In this document: one piece after another, positions 47,932 through 60,000 of the stretch
How the letters are laid out: each line of letters begins with the position of its first letter
Position numbering within the stretch: the first letter of the stretch is position 1
NCBI GenBank assembly: GCA_013397075.1
Contig: VWZS01008896.1
Coordinates: 59,135 to 123,134 of the forward strand
Reading direction: 5' to 3'
Length of the DNA stretch: 64,000 nucleotides
DNA from: Rhabdornis inornatus
Lineage: Eukaryota > Chordata > Aves > Passeriformes > Rhabdornithidae
Notes under the pieces: model-generated
Told to the model about the DNA's origin: nothing
The model's database searches: none
What the model saw: the letters and a program-made list of their open reading frames with translations, nothing else
Made by a program: the position numbers and the translations under genes

Positions 47932-50900
47932 CTTCACATTGATGACACAAATTCATCCAGAAAGTTTCTCTCTGCATTAACTCTTGATGGTGGCTCTAAG
48001 TCGCTGTCTTGCCTAAGGACAGGCTGCTGGCCCCTCCTCAGTCAATGTCAGCTTTATCCCTGCCTTCCACAGAACTTTCTGTCACCAGCCCTGGTGCCCG
48101 GCCACCCCTCCCGATGGCTCTGGCACCGGTAGCAGCTGCAGCTTGCAGTTTTTCCCTTTTCTTTGGTGGTTCTGCAGCCTCCAGCCTCGGGAAGGGGCAC
48201 GTGATGCCGCTGCCTGATCCCGACCTCTCTGCTCGGAGGACTCCGCCACCACCCCTGGCTTTAATTAATACTTTTTTTTTCCCCCGACAGTAATTCGGGG
48301 ATGTGAATTTTAAAACATTTGGAAATACCCGCTTTTTAACAAGAAGCACCATGTTTCTGCCAAAACTTCGGCAGGGGTGTTCCCTGAGTGGATGTAGCTG
48401 TGCAGAGACTACACCCGTGATGAAATCCTCACTTGGGATCCAGCACTACCTGCCCCCCAAAAATAACCTTTTACCCCTCTATCCAGGGAGTTGGGAATGA
48501 TCCAGCCCCTGAGAGCCCAGAGACACAAGCCCCTATGACCTACTGCAGCTCACTGAGCTGGTTCAAGCCACCTGGCAGAGCTAACTTTAACCTGAATTAC
48601 TCCTGAAATCCAGCTTCCCCAGAGGCAACGATGCCAGACGGGAGGTAAGATCATTCCCAAGCAGCTGCTATCGCTGGGAAGAGGATCAAAGTCTTGGTTG
48701 TAGCCCAGCTACGCCCCCAAAATATTGTATGAACTGAGAGATGCTGCTATCAGGGACCCATCAGGATTAGTCACTGCCCATGTTGCCAATTCCTGCGATT
48801 TTTCTACGAGCGTTTCTGGTTGCCTTAAATTCCCAGCTCTGTGAGTCATGTGAATCTGCGCAAGTATGAATTTTTTGTTTTTTAAAGTAAGTTTCTAGAC
48901 CTTGTGGCTGTGCAGAAAAGCAAGGTGATGTAACCAGAGTGAAATCTGACAGCCCCAGGAGAAGGCAAATTAAAAGAAACTCAATTTTCAATTTTTTTTT
49001 GGAGTCACACAAACTTTTTAGGCAGTTTGGTGATTTCTGGGCCTGGCTCATGCTGCTGGCATGCTCAGAGCTGGAGCTCCATACTTTTTTCCTTTTTCCC
49101 TTTCACTTTCTGATTTCCAGGGGCACTTTCTTCTCCTGAGACCTCCGTGACAGAACTTAAAATGGAGGTGGAAGCAAAACCATGTCCCTAAAACGACGTG
49201 CTGCCTCCAGAGCAGGCACTGCTACCAGCATCACACATGAGATCCAATTTGGACCAGTGAAAAGTCCATAATTTACAGGGCAGAACACAGGAGCTCCCAC
49301 CATCACCACGTGTGTTCTAGCACATGGGCACACACACAGCCCTCGCCTACACTGGGAACACCCCTGCATGGAGACGTGTGCACACAAACACCTCGTACAC
49401 AAATGTTTGGTTTATGGACATATTCAATGTACACAGTTCTGTGTGTTTGCACCTGTAACACATGCTTACACACACAAGGGTTTCACCTGGTTGTAAGCAT
49501 GAAGTGAGCCACAGCTAGCAGGTGTGTGCTAGCAGGAACCAGCAGTGTGTGTGTGTGAATGTCCATGTGCATTAAATGCACATTTTTGGCCATTTTACAA
49601 GGCACACCCAGCTGAGTGCCTGTGTTAAAACTTGCTATGTGATGTGTATGTGCCCCATGGAGCCACCACCCATCACATCCCAATACAAACAGACAACACC
49701 TCTTAGAAGAAGGAATATCCCAAACTGCCACAAAGGAAAACATCCCAAACTGCCACTCTCAGGAGTCCCATCACCGCACAAAGGTGAAAAAAGAAATAAA
49801 GCCAAATTCAGGACGCTGTTCTACAAGCATGACCAAAATGAGCTGCACGAAACACAGCACTGGGTGGGTTCTCCTGCCCTTAGCTTTACTTTTTCCCCTC
49901 TTTTTTGTGCACACCCACAGAACAGCAGCCACAAGCTCTAACCCACAGCCACTCCACGCCAGGTCCTGCTGCAGAGGGGACCTGCCAGCAGCAGCCCCTC
50001 CAGCTGGTGTCCCAACACCTCCCTGAGTTTGTAGTACACATCAGGAAATTTGGATGCCAAAACCAAACTAAAAGCAAAAATTTCCCTTCCCAAATTGCCT
50101 GGGCAAACTCACAGGGAAAGCTCCAGCAGCAGCACCTTACCGGCTGAGTCAGTGGATGAGCCATCTCCTTGTGCTGGGTGCCCCATCTGCCGAGTTTAGC
50201 TGCAGCTGAGATCTTCTGCTGGTAGACCAGAAAGGGGAGGGGGGGAAAGAAAAAACCTTTCTGTAAGCATCCCAGAGTCAGAGAGAGCAAATTATACAGG
50301 ATACAGTGGGGGGTAGAAAGGTCCAGCCCCAGCGACAAGGCAGCAGTGCCACAACCCCCCAGCCCTCGCCGCAGCCATTGCCTTTGCCAGAGCTGCAGCG
50401 CGATGTGGCTCGGCGGGAGCCTCGCATCCCTCTGCATTGTCCCTCTCCAGTGTGAGCTCCAGCAATCTCATTTCATGGGAGACATCTGGTTTGATTCAAA
50501 GGGAAGAAAGGGGCGAGGGGAGAACCGCGCGCTCACACATTCACCGCCCAGCCCGGCTGGCTGGGAGCTGGGGAGTGATTGTCAATGCTTCCCTCCACAC
50601 TGAATCCTCCTCATTTCAATGAGAAAGGCCAGCCCAGGGAGCAGGGCTGTCCCACGGCCCCCCCCCAGCATTCCCAGTCTGCAGGAGGGGGCTTTGCTGG
50701 AGCACGGAGCCAAGGGTGGGGAGCTGAGCCCCAGCAGTCTCGCTAAGCCTCTCTGTGCCTGGAGCCACTACAAGGCCTTGGGGGGCTGGCGGTCTCCCCC
50801 TTCTTGTTTTGCGTAATTCCTAGGCCTGGTGGACATGCAGTATCGCCCCTTAAATGCTTTGTGTCTGTCCATATAGCAAGACTGAAGTCCTCATGTTTGT

Positions 50901-51129
50901 GGGGAACCCTTTTGGAAGGGTTCCAAAAGGATGAAGCAGCGAGCTCCTTGTCCATGGGAGGCGGGTTCCTGCCCCATTGTCCCAGCATTACCCACTGCCC
51001 TCGGTGCTCTGGTAGTCTGTACCCAAGCAGTTCCACCCAGAGGTGTCCCTGCCGAGCCACCACTCCTCCCAGGGATCCCTGTTGTCCCTGTGGGTCTCTG
51101 GATGGATCCCAACCCTGGACACCTCTGCA

Positions 51130-51874
51130 GCACCCCTCGTGAGTGGGCAGCAACAGGTTCCCGCACAAACCCTCCTTCACTCATGACCCCTCCACAGTGC
51201 GGGACACATGGTGAGTCCCCACCTAGACCCCTTCCACTCATGACCCCTCCATGCTGGGTGCACCCAGTGGGTCCCTTCACAGACCCTTCTTTCCTGTGAT
51301 CCCTCTATGCCGGGGTGTGCACAGCGAGTCACTCATAGAATCCAGAGTGGGTCCCCATGCAGGTCCCTCCACCCACCCGTTGCATGGTGGGTCCCCAAGG
51401 AGCCCCCTCCACATGTGACACAGGAAATCCCACTGCAGCCCGCTCCACCCGTCGCCCAGTGGATCCCACCACAGTCCCTTCCACCCGTGGCATGGCTGAT
51501 TCCCTTGCATCATCCTCCAGCCGTGTCACAGTGGCTTCCCACTGCCCCCTCCACCCTTCCATTGCACGGCTGGTCCCCTTGCACCTCCCCAACCTGTGTC
51601 ACAGCATGTACCCCCCCACTCCCCACACCTATGTCATGGCATGTCCCTCTGCAGCCCCTCCACCGGTGACATGGTGGATCCTCCTGCATCCCCCTCCACT
51701 GGTGGCACCGCGTGGTCCCCCCGCAGCCCTCACACCCGTGACACGGTGTATGCCCCTACAGCCCCTCCATCCACTGCACAGTGTCTCCCCACAGCGACCC
51801 CTCCTCTGTGTCCCCCACATCACACTCCACCCATGTCACCGTGGGTGCCCGTGCAGCCTCTCCACTCCTATCAC
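51130..51874. repeat. C-rich degenerate minisatellite left of the MEX3A gap
   Basis: More than twelve variants of CCCTCCACCCGTGACATGGTG followed by a GGTCCCCCTGCAGC-like spacer, roughly every 40-50 bases, running into the N gap. Frames stay open because stop codons are rare in this composition. Not coding. Confidence 0.7.
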
Positions 51875-52393
51875 NNNNNNNNNNNNNNNNNNNNNNNNNN
51901 NNNNNNNNNNNNNNNNNNNNNNNNNNNNNNNNNNNNNNNNNNNNNNNNNNNNNNNNNNNNNNNNNNNNNNNNNNNNNNNNNNNNNNNNNNNNNNNNNNNN
52001 NNNNNNNNNNNNNNNNNNNNNNNNNNNNNNNNNNNNNNNNNNNNNNNNNNNNNNNNNNNNNNNNNNNNNNNNNNNNNNNNNNNNNNNNNNNNNNNNNNNN
52101 NNNNNNNNNNNNNNNNNNNNNNNNNNNNNNNNNNNNNNNNNNNNNNNNNNNNNNNNNNNNNNNNNNNNNNNNNNNNNNNNNNNNNNNNNNNNNNNNNNNN
52201 NNNNNNNNNNNNNNNNNNNNNNNNNNNNNNNNNNNNNNNNNNNNNNNNNNNNNNNNNNNNNNNNNNNNNNNNNNNNNNNNNNNNNNNNNNNNNNNNNNNN
52301 NNNNNNNNNNNNNNNNNNNNNNNNNNNNNNNNNNNNNNNNNNNNNNNNNNNNNNNNNNNNNNNNNNNNNNNNNNNNNNNNNNNNNNNNNNNNN
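51875..52393. other. Assembly gap (519 N)
   Basis: Unresolved bases covering the MEX3A promoter, start codon and N-terminal coding region. It is flanked by a C-rich minisatellite on the left and very GC-rich coding sequence on the right, both hard to sequence. Confidence 0.99.
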
Positions 52394-52573
52394 CGCCGCC
52401 GCCGCCCCCGGCGGCCCCGAAGGGCTCGGCGGCGCCCAGCGCCGGGGCGGCGGAGCCCAAGTTGTGCGCGCTCTACAAGGAGGCCGAGCTGCGGCTCAAG
52501 AGCAGCTCCAACACCACCGAGTGCGTCCCGGTGCCCAGCTCCGAGCACGTGGCCGAGATCGTGGGACGGCAAG
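52394..52573 (+). CDS. MEX3A: MEX3A coding exon 1, 3' part only (5' lost in N gap)
   Basis: Frame from 52396 gives 59 residues: a Pro/Ala-rich run, then KLCALYKEAELRLK, NTTECVPVPSSEHVAEIVGR and Q, followed by the first base of a Gly codon. This is the start of the first KH domain of MEX3 proteins. The donor is AAG-GTGAGCG at 52574. The start codon and the upstream N-terminal region lie in the 519-N gap. The missing part, about 100 residues in the human protein, would fit it. Confidence 0.93.
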
Positions 52574-52990
52574 GTGAGCGCCGGTACCCCCGAACCCCCC
52601 GGAGTCGCCGCTCGCCGGCCCCGGGACACTGCCCCGCGGCCGGGGGGCCCCGCCGCTGCCCCCGCCTTTCCCTCCCGCCCATTGTTCGGGGCCGGGGCCG
52701 GGGCCGCTCGGCCCCGCCGGAGACAAAGCCCGGGGCTCCCGGGCTGTGGGCGGGTGGCTGCGCTCCCGGCACGGGGGTTTTTGGGAAGGGTGGGATGGAG
52801 GGTCTGTGGGAATGCTGCGGGGGCTTGTCCGGCTGCCGGCACCAGAGCCCCGCGCGCCGCTCCCCGGTTCTGCCAAAGAGCCGATCTCGACCNGCCCACC
52901 CCCACCACTCCCGGGTGTGTCGTGCGGGGCCCCGTGCCGCCCGTGGGCACTGCAGGAGCCGGGGCACGGCGCTGCCGAGAGAAGTTTTGA
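52394..52990. promoter_or_regulatory. CpG island at MEX3A exon 1 (right part)
   Basis: Very high CG density from the gap edge through exon 1 and the first 400 bases of the intron. The left part is lost in the N gap. Confidence 0.6.
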
Positions 52991-53040
52991 GTCGCTACAG
53001 AGAAAAAAAAATAATAATAGTGCGGCTAAGTGTTGGGGTT

Positions 53041-53072
53041 TTTTTTTTTCTTTCTTTCTTTCTTTCTTTCTC
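53041..53072. repeat. T run and (CTTT)n
   Basis: Ten T followed by five to six CTTT units in the MEX3A intron, directly before the 104-bp duplication. Confidence 0.9.
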
Positions 53073-53074
53073 TG

Positions 53075-53358
53075 AACAAGTAACTTGACGCTCTGGAAGT
53101 GCGGTGGGCAGAGCCTGCGGTTCCATGGGCAGATGCTCCCCTGTGGGTTGGGATCGAAGGCGCCTGAGCAGGGGATTTNCGGGGGAAGGGTGGGGGGGTG
53201 CAGGCTGAGCCCGGCCCCGCGCCTCGGAGTCCCCCTTTGTTGGCCGGGCGGAGNAACAAGTAACTTGACGCTCTGGAAGTGCGGTGGGCAGAGCCTGCGG
53301 TTCCATGGGCAGATGCTCCCCTGTGGGTTGGGATCGAAGGCGCCTGAGCAGGGGATTT
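53075..53358. repeat. 104-bp direct duplication with single-N joins
   Basis: 53075-53178 is identical to 53255-53358 (offset 180). A 74-base unrelated piece between them is bounded by single N at 53179 and 53254. Typical of overlapping contig ends joined without merging. Confidence 0.9.
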
Positions 53359-56300
53359 GTGGTGGGACCCGGGGGATGATGACCTCCCAGTGCCCCCAGA
53401 AGGGCTGAGGTGGGCGAGGGGAAGCCACGGGGAGAAGGACACAAATGGCTCCTTGCTGGGCATCCCTGACGCTAGGGCGTGCGGGTGGAACAATGGGGGC
53501 CTGCCGAAGCTCTGCTTACTCTCAGCCCTGGAGCGAGGGTCCGGTTCCCGCGCCGGGATGGAGAGTGGGCACGAGTCTGGGGATGCTGACCTCCCCAAAA
53601 CTTGGGGCATCTGCAGCCGAGAGAACAGCTCTTGCTCTGGCATCCACACTGGGATGGGGGCCCCTCACTGGGGATCCGGGGGGACGGGCATGAAGGGGTG
53701 AAGGTCTGGCCCAGGAGATGCCGCTGGCCCTGATCCTGATCCTCGCTGTGCTGCCTTTACGTTGCCTGGAGTGGAGCGCGGGCTCACAACGGTGGGCTCA
53801 GCACCAACTCTGCACGGGTGGGTGTGAGGCCATAGAGAATCAGGCCCCCTTTGTTTAATAAAGTTGGGAAAGAGGATTCAGCAGGCGGAACCGAGGGGAA
53901 ATGTGCCGGGGCTGTTTTCTTCCAGGATCTCAGTGCTGCCCCAGACTCCTGAGAAGGGGGTGTGTTCCGATGTGTTCAGAACGCAGCACGTGCCTGTTTT
54001 GTCCAGAGCGATGGAGAGGAACCTGGAGACCTGGATTTTTTCCACCGTTTTTTGTGTGTGTGAGGGTTTTCCCACATCTGGGAAACTGAAATGTCAGTGT
54101 GCTGGAGCTGTGGGGATGCGGTTATGACTGTGCTGCTTTGGCTGGTGGGGCAGATGGTCTAGGCTGTGCCCCATCGTGGAGTTGGGTGGGATGGATCCTG
54201 TGCTGAGGATTCCTTCAGCACAGTCCCTGTAGCTACGGCTCTTCAGCAGAGATCATGGCCCACACTTTTCTAAAGGCCTGTAGGAATGTCTCCACTGTCT
54301 TCTGTGCCTTGTTTTTGTGTAGAAGGACAGATTAAGAGGGTCTGGAGCTGGGTGTGGGGCTCCCAGGGGGATGGAATCCTGAACTCTCATGGATGCCTGA
54401 CCAGGAATCCCAGAAACTGCAGATTATCACCCCTTGGTAGTACTGCTCCTGTGGCAGATGGTTTTCTAGGAAAACAATTGTTTTATGGGTACCTGTGAAC
54501 AGGGTGATGAACATCTTGAAAAAGGGAGGGGGGAAAAAAAAGTAATAATGAAATAAAAATTATTTCACAGCTTTATTTAGTAATAGGGTTTAGCTTTTTC
54601 TTCAACTTACTATTTTCTGAACAAAATAGTAATATCCCACTATCCCTTCAGATTATTTTATAAGAATATCAACCATCTATGAAAATGTTCCTCACAGGCA
54701 GGCGTGGATATGAGAGGCCTGGATCTGGGCACAGGGGCTGTGGTGCACACACTTGGCCATGGGAATTCCACCTGCCGTTAGACCACCCCTCACTTTGTCA
54801 AGGGAGTGAAAAGGCGCTTAAGTGTAAATAAGGCTCAAGCCCGATATATTTTTATTGGAATGTCTCTAAGGGTGGTTTGTGAAGAGGTGTAATTGTGGCA
54901 GAGGGGGTGGCTCCACTCCAAGCAAGAGATGCTGCAGGAACTCACCCTGAGCTTGGCAGCTCTGCTTTCCCCAGGAGCTGTGAACGTGCCCTCACAGAGC
55001 CAATCGCCTGCTGGAAACCTTGCTCAGGTTTGTGCTGGGGCTGGTTTGTGTGCTGAATTTAAGCAGCACATCTCCAGCAGCTCAGCCTCGAAGTGGCTGG
55101 GATAGGGGACTGGCTGGGATGAGATGCTGGGCTGTGGGAATGGCCAGACAGGCTCCTCTACCTGGTGCCCCAGGGTCCACGGCAAAGAGCTGGGTGGCTG
55201 GTGGGATGTACCAAGGGGTGCTTTGCCAGCTGGAGGACAGGAAAGTGGAAAAGGAAAAATGAGGGGTTGAAGTCACAAGAATCCTTTTGACTGGTGCCTG
55301 TGACCCCTGGCCATGGTTGGGTAGTGGCACCCCTTTCCTGGCTGGAGGTGGAGCCGTGACCTCCGTGCCTGTCCTCCTGTTGCTGTGAGGATGAGGGGCA
55401 GGGGTGAGTCTCTGCCTGAGTCAGGGCTCCTGCAGATCACCCCCCTTCCCCTGGCCTGTGTGTGAAGTCCAGCTGTGCTGAGTTGTGTGACCAAACCTCC
55501 TGTTTTGTGCCGTGGCACGGACAGTGCTCCCTGGTTCTGCAGCCAGTCCAGGCCTGCGTGGCACATCAGAGTGCTTGGTGGCTCTTGTATTTCTCCTGCC
55601 AGCAGTAGCCTCTCATGACTGTGTTGGCTCTCACAGCCATGCCGATGAAATTGTAAAGACAAAGCACTGGAGGTGTTTGCAGTAGATTTTTGAGGAGATG
55701 GTGGGACATTAAGGAATGTGTGTTGAGATGGGAGAGGTGCTGGGAGGAATGGAGAGTGTCTGAAGGGCATCACGTTTTGGTTGTGCAGACTGTGAAATTA
55801 GAAAGGGGCAGAAATCCTCAGTCACTGTGGTGTCCGGGTTCTTCCCTAGAAGTGACCTGAGGTGGGTGTGGATCAGCCAGATCAAGATTCAAATCAAACT
55901 TTTCTGCCTGCTCCCACAGACAAACTGGGCTGCTGTCGGTGGAGCCAGGGAAGAGGCTGCAGGGCACATTTAGGGCCAGATGTGTTTAGGGAGACACGGT
56001 GCTGGCTCTTTGTGTGTCTGGTGTGTGCAGCTGTTGGGAGAAGGTGGGGGGTTGGTTTGGCTTCATTCTGCACCCACTCCCAGATGAGACTTTCTCTGTA
56101 AGGAATTTTTGGACTCCGAAGATTTTTGGTCCTTCTAAGGGCTCTTGGTCTCGTCGTAGTAGTAGCATCCATTGTCACCTGTACTCAGAGACATCCTTTG
56201 ATGCAGCATCTCCCAGCCTGCTCCAACCAGCCTGTTGTCACCAGGAATGAGATTATGTGAGAGAGGATCTTAACATAAATTGCTGTTTCTTGGCAAGGTG

Positions 56301-56559
56301 AAGTCAAATAACAAGAGGCCCCACTAAACCCAGGTGATTGGGCTCTTTGTGTAACTCCAAACATGCTCCAATGCTTTCAGCATTTAAAAATAGTCCAAGG
56401 AAGCCTTTTCCATTGAGGAAGTCTGATGATGGCAGCTCCCCCACCCACCCTGTGGAGGTGGATGTATGTACAGCCTCCGAGAAGCAGCGAGGGGGGCAGA
56501 TCTTCTTGTCTCCTCGCTTCAGCTCTTGGAGCAAAAGCCACCGGATCTGGTGGGGTCTG

Positions 56560-57010
56560 AAGACAACCTCCGTGCGCTGCTCCGGCAGCTCGGGATGGGC
56601 CTTAAAGGGAGAGAGATATTGCGGTGGGTGTCGGGTTGTTACAAAGTGTTAATGAGCATCGGTCTGAATTTTCACAAGGGAAAAGTGCGGAACGGGATCG
56701 ACTTTGTGCTGTTTGAACTGGAGGTGGGAGGAGAAAATGGGTCTGTGAGAGAGACAAAGGGAATTTTCTCGGGAGACAACGCACGCTCCCCGCGCATCGC
56801 GTCGGGCGGCTCGGGTGCCGCGCTGACCGAGTGAACCGCGCCGCAGCGGAATCTAGGGCAGTGGGAAAGCGAGCTGGCATTGGGTGGGGGCCCCCGCCTT
56901 TGTCTGGCAGCCCCTTCNCCCGTGCCCCGCTTCCCCCGCACTGCCCGGCTCCGGCGGGATCGTGCATGCGGGGCACACCCACTCCACGCCATGCATCACC
57001 ACAGGGCCGG
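56560..57010. promoter_or_regulatory. CpG-rich patch inside the MEX3A intron
   Basis: CG-dense sequence in an otherwise CG-poor intron, with one unresolved base at 56918. Possible alternative promoter or enhancer. An open frame of 122 codons (56466-56834) overlaps it but has no recognised domain. Confidence 0.35.
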
Positions 57011-60000
57011 GGGCATCCGCTTCCCAACTTTCTTCCACCGCATAAGGCGGTGATTGTCTGTGGGGCTGTTTCTGTTGGGTGTTTTTTCCCCTTTTCCTTT
57101 GTTTTTTTTTTTTTTCATAAACAACTTTCATCACAATGTGAAAAAGCGTAAAATCGCCGCACTGGAACAAGGCAGTCACTGATTTTCCTGGCATGGTGTG
57201 TTGGGTGGTGTTTTTTCCCCTTTCTTGTAAACACAACTTGCATCATCAGGACAATAAACCCTCGGTGCAAAGAGATTTAGTTGGTTGGTTGTGGTCGTTT
57301 TGTGTGCATTTGTGTTTTTTGACACCACTTCCATCAGGTTTTCAATGCAGCAAAATCCTACCCCACAGGCCGTCAGGAGGGTTTACTTGTAAGGTTCTTT
57401 GTGTGCTTGTCTTTTAACAAGGCTTTCATGTTAACGGGAAAAGAATGCCCCACCTTACCCGAGGTAGCTGAGGGTTGTTTATTTTATGATCCTCTTCAAT
57501 TTTATGACTACAACAGAAAAAAAGACCGAGTTCTAATTTGCCCTTAGACCCTCTTGCACCCCACTAGCCCTGCCAGAATGGACTGCGTGGGGTATTTACA
57601 GGTGTAATTTGTTTCTGTGCTTGGGATAAATGAGAAGAGAGCTAAAAAGCTTTTGTCTGTAAAGATTACTTTGTATCTGATGAAAACAAGAAATATCAGA
57701 ACCTGGAGTGATTTGTGGGGTTGTTTTCCAAAATAAGTCCACAACACAGTCAATGAAACAAAAAGATCCACCTTGGGGTTGGCTGCGGAGATGTTTGCTG
57801 TGGCTGGTACAGCTCCTCTGATGCTTCCAGGGCCAGGGTCGTGCTCCTGCGCTGGAGGTGCCAGTTGGTGCCGAGCGGGAGCCTCTACACTGCATCAGTA
57901 GCAGAATTTACCTGTGCAGGATCTGGCCTTGTGGCAGCGCCGAGGAGAAGGTCATCAGCAGGTCTAACTCTGAATTTACAGCAAAGTGAAATTGTTTGAG
58001 GGATCTACTCCACAGGCATGGCTGTGTGTGCCATTGCACCGTGCTGATGGCATTGTCACCATGCTGGTGCGCTGGGCACATCCATTCTATGCATTGCCCT
58101 GGTGTAGACCCTGCTGAGGTCCCTTGAGAACACCTTGCTTTGGGGCTGCTCAGAGTGAGAACATTTGGGATGGGTTCATGCTAAAGAAACAACAGATCAG
58201 ATGCATCCAGCACCCTCGTGTCCCTTGTGAGCAGCTGCCTTTGCTGGAGAGGTGAACCAAGCTCCTGGAGCCTTCTCTTGTAATTTTGATGGATTCGTTG
58301 CCCTGACCCAGGGATAAGCAGAGACGAGAAGGTGGCTGTGCATCCAGATCTCCCCCTGACCCCCGCCACCCATCTTGGCAATGTCTAGACTCAATTTATT
58401 ATATGTTTTCAGCCAGAGATGGCTGCTCTGCGGATTAATTCCAGTTAGCTGACTGGTCTGAGCACCAGAGGCTCTCCACTCCTCCAGGGTTTGGTCCTGT
58501 GTGGGAATGTTTGTGATGTACTCAGGTAATTTGCAAACATGTTTACTTTGAGTCAATTGGTAATCAGTGAAATTAAAGAGAAAAAAGGGTGAGGGGAGTA
58601 ACTAAGCTTACAGCCTCCTTCATGAAATGCTTTGGGATCTGCATTATTGACGAAGGCCAGGATAATAGAAGGTAGGCTGTGGGAACACAGTGAAAAAGGG
58701 CTTAATTCTCTGTTTAATATAAAAATCTAAGTGGCAGGGGTCTGCCAGGGATTGACACACTGATGTCTGTGCACTGCCATAACGAGGAGAACATGCACCA
58801 GGTTATGTATTAGTATAGCTTTCATGGGTCCTTTTCTTCCCTTAGCTTCATTTTGACACCACCTGCTAGGCAATTCCCTCCCTTCCACCTCCCTCCCCTT
58901 CGAATAATCCCCTGAGTAAAATGCTTTGTTACATGGTGTTTTTAAATTTCAGTTATCCACAAAGAGAAAGTGTCCATAAAACACCCTGTGCAAGACAATT
59001 TCTGTTTGGAATAAGCACATTGGAGTGCGCTGCCCATCTGGCTGGGCTGTCACAGGCCACATCCTGATCCAGCTGTGCTCCATAAGAAACAGGGTGATCT
59101 CAAAGGAGGCTCAGACCCCTGTTAGTGTGCAAAGCAGAGTCGGGTGGGGCTGACAGGGGCCCGGAGCCTTGGCACTGAGTGAGTAAATCACGTTTGAGCT
59201 CAGCCTGGTTTTAGCTGATATAAACCAGTGCAGCGCCCCTGGAAGTTGTGGAGTTCTCTGGATTTGGGCTGCTGATGCTTTGGCCATTGTCTGTGCCAGT
59301 TTAGAGCTGCTGGAGGTTAAGACTGCTGAGCCCACTGGGCTGCTGGGCTTGCTGGACTTGGTCTAATTTCCTAGGAGGTGATTTTCTCCTGTTTTTAACC
59401 ACAGGATCCCCATCTGTCTGTCTCCACAAAGCTGGCTTTCCCGTCTGCAGGCCTGCACAGAGACCCTCCCTCCTCCCCCCCTTCTCACACCACTGACTGC
59501 ACCACGCGTCCTTTTGTCCGTTCCAGATCCTCCTTCCCCTCCCTCTCGCCCTGCTCTCTCCTTGCCCGTCTTCCTTTGGCCGTTTTGGGGTGTCTTGGCT
59601 TTGCCTCCACACACCTCATTCTCCTCCTCCCTTGGAGGGATCAGGGTGTGCCTTTCCTTCAATTCCATCACCTTTGCTCCATCCCTAACTCCCTCCCGCT
59701 CCTCCAGCTAGTGGAACGTGCTTACATTTGCCCTCATTCATGTGTATTCCTTGCCACTGTTCCCTTCCATCTGTCCCCAGCATGGAGCCCCCGTTCTTTG
59801 TCACCGCTCTGCCTGCCTGACCCTCCCTGTCAGCTCCATGATTGTTTCCTGTCCTGCCAGGCTCAGATCCCTCTCCCGCACACGCCGTCATTGTCCCACG
59901 GCTCAGAACAACGCGGAGCCCAATCCCAGCCGTGCCTGCCTGAGGTCTTTTCTGCACAGGAGAGCAAGCCTTGCGCTCCAGAGGCAGAGCTTGGGTCACT

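Larger units (their letters stand above)
28691..51129. other. Intergenic region between LMNA and MEX3A
   Basis: Over 22 kb with no recognisable exon on either strand. Contains CR1 fragments (32500-32783, 36056-36460, 38050-38600, 38905-39114, 44258-44640, 46043-46320), a CpG-rich stretch (39190-39770), AT-rich blocks (32911-33010, 43740-43830, 45640-45900) and isolated strong transcription-factor motifs. Long frames here lack conserved motifs and follow base composition. Confidence 0.75.

Noticed and set aside
51357..53088. Very long frames of 350-460 codons
   Set aside because: They run through 519 N. Only the part from 52396 to 52573 in the MEX3A frame is real coding sequence.
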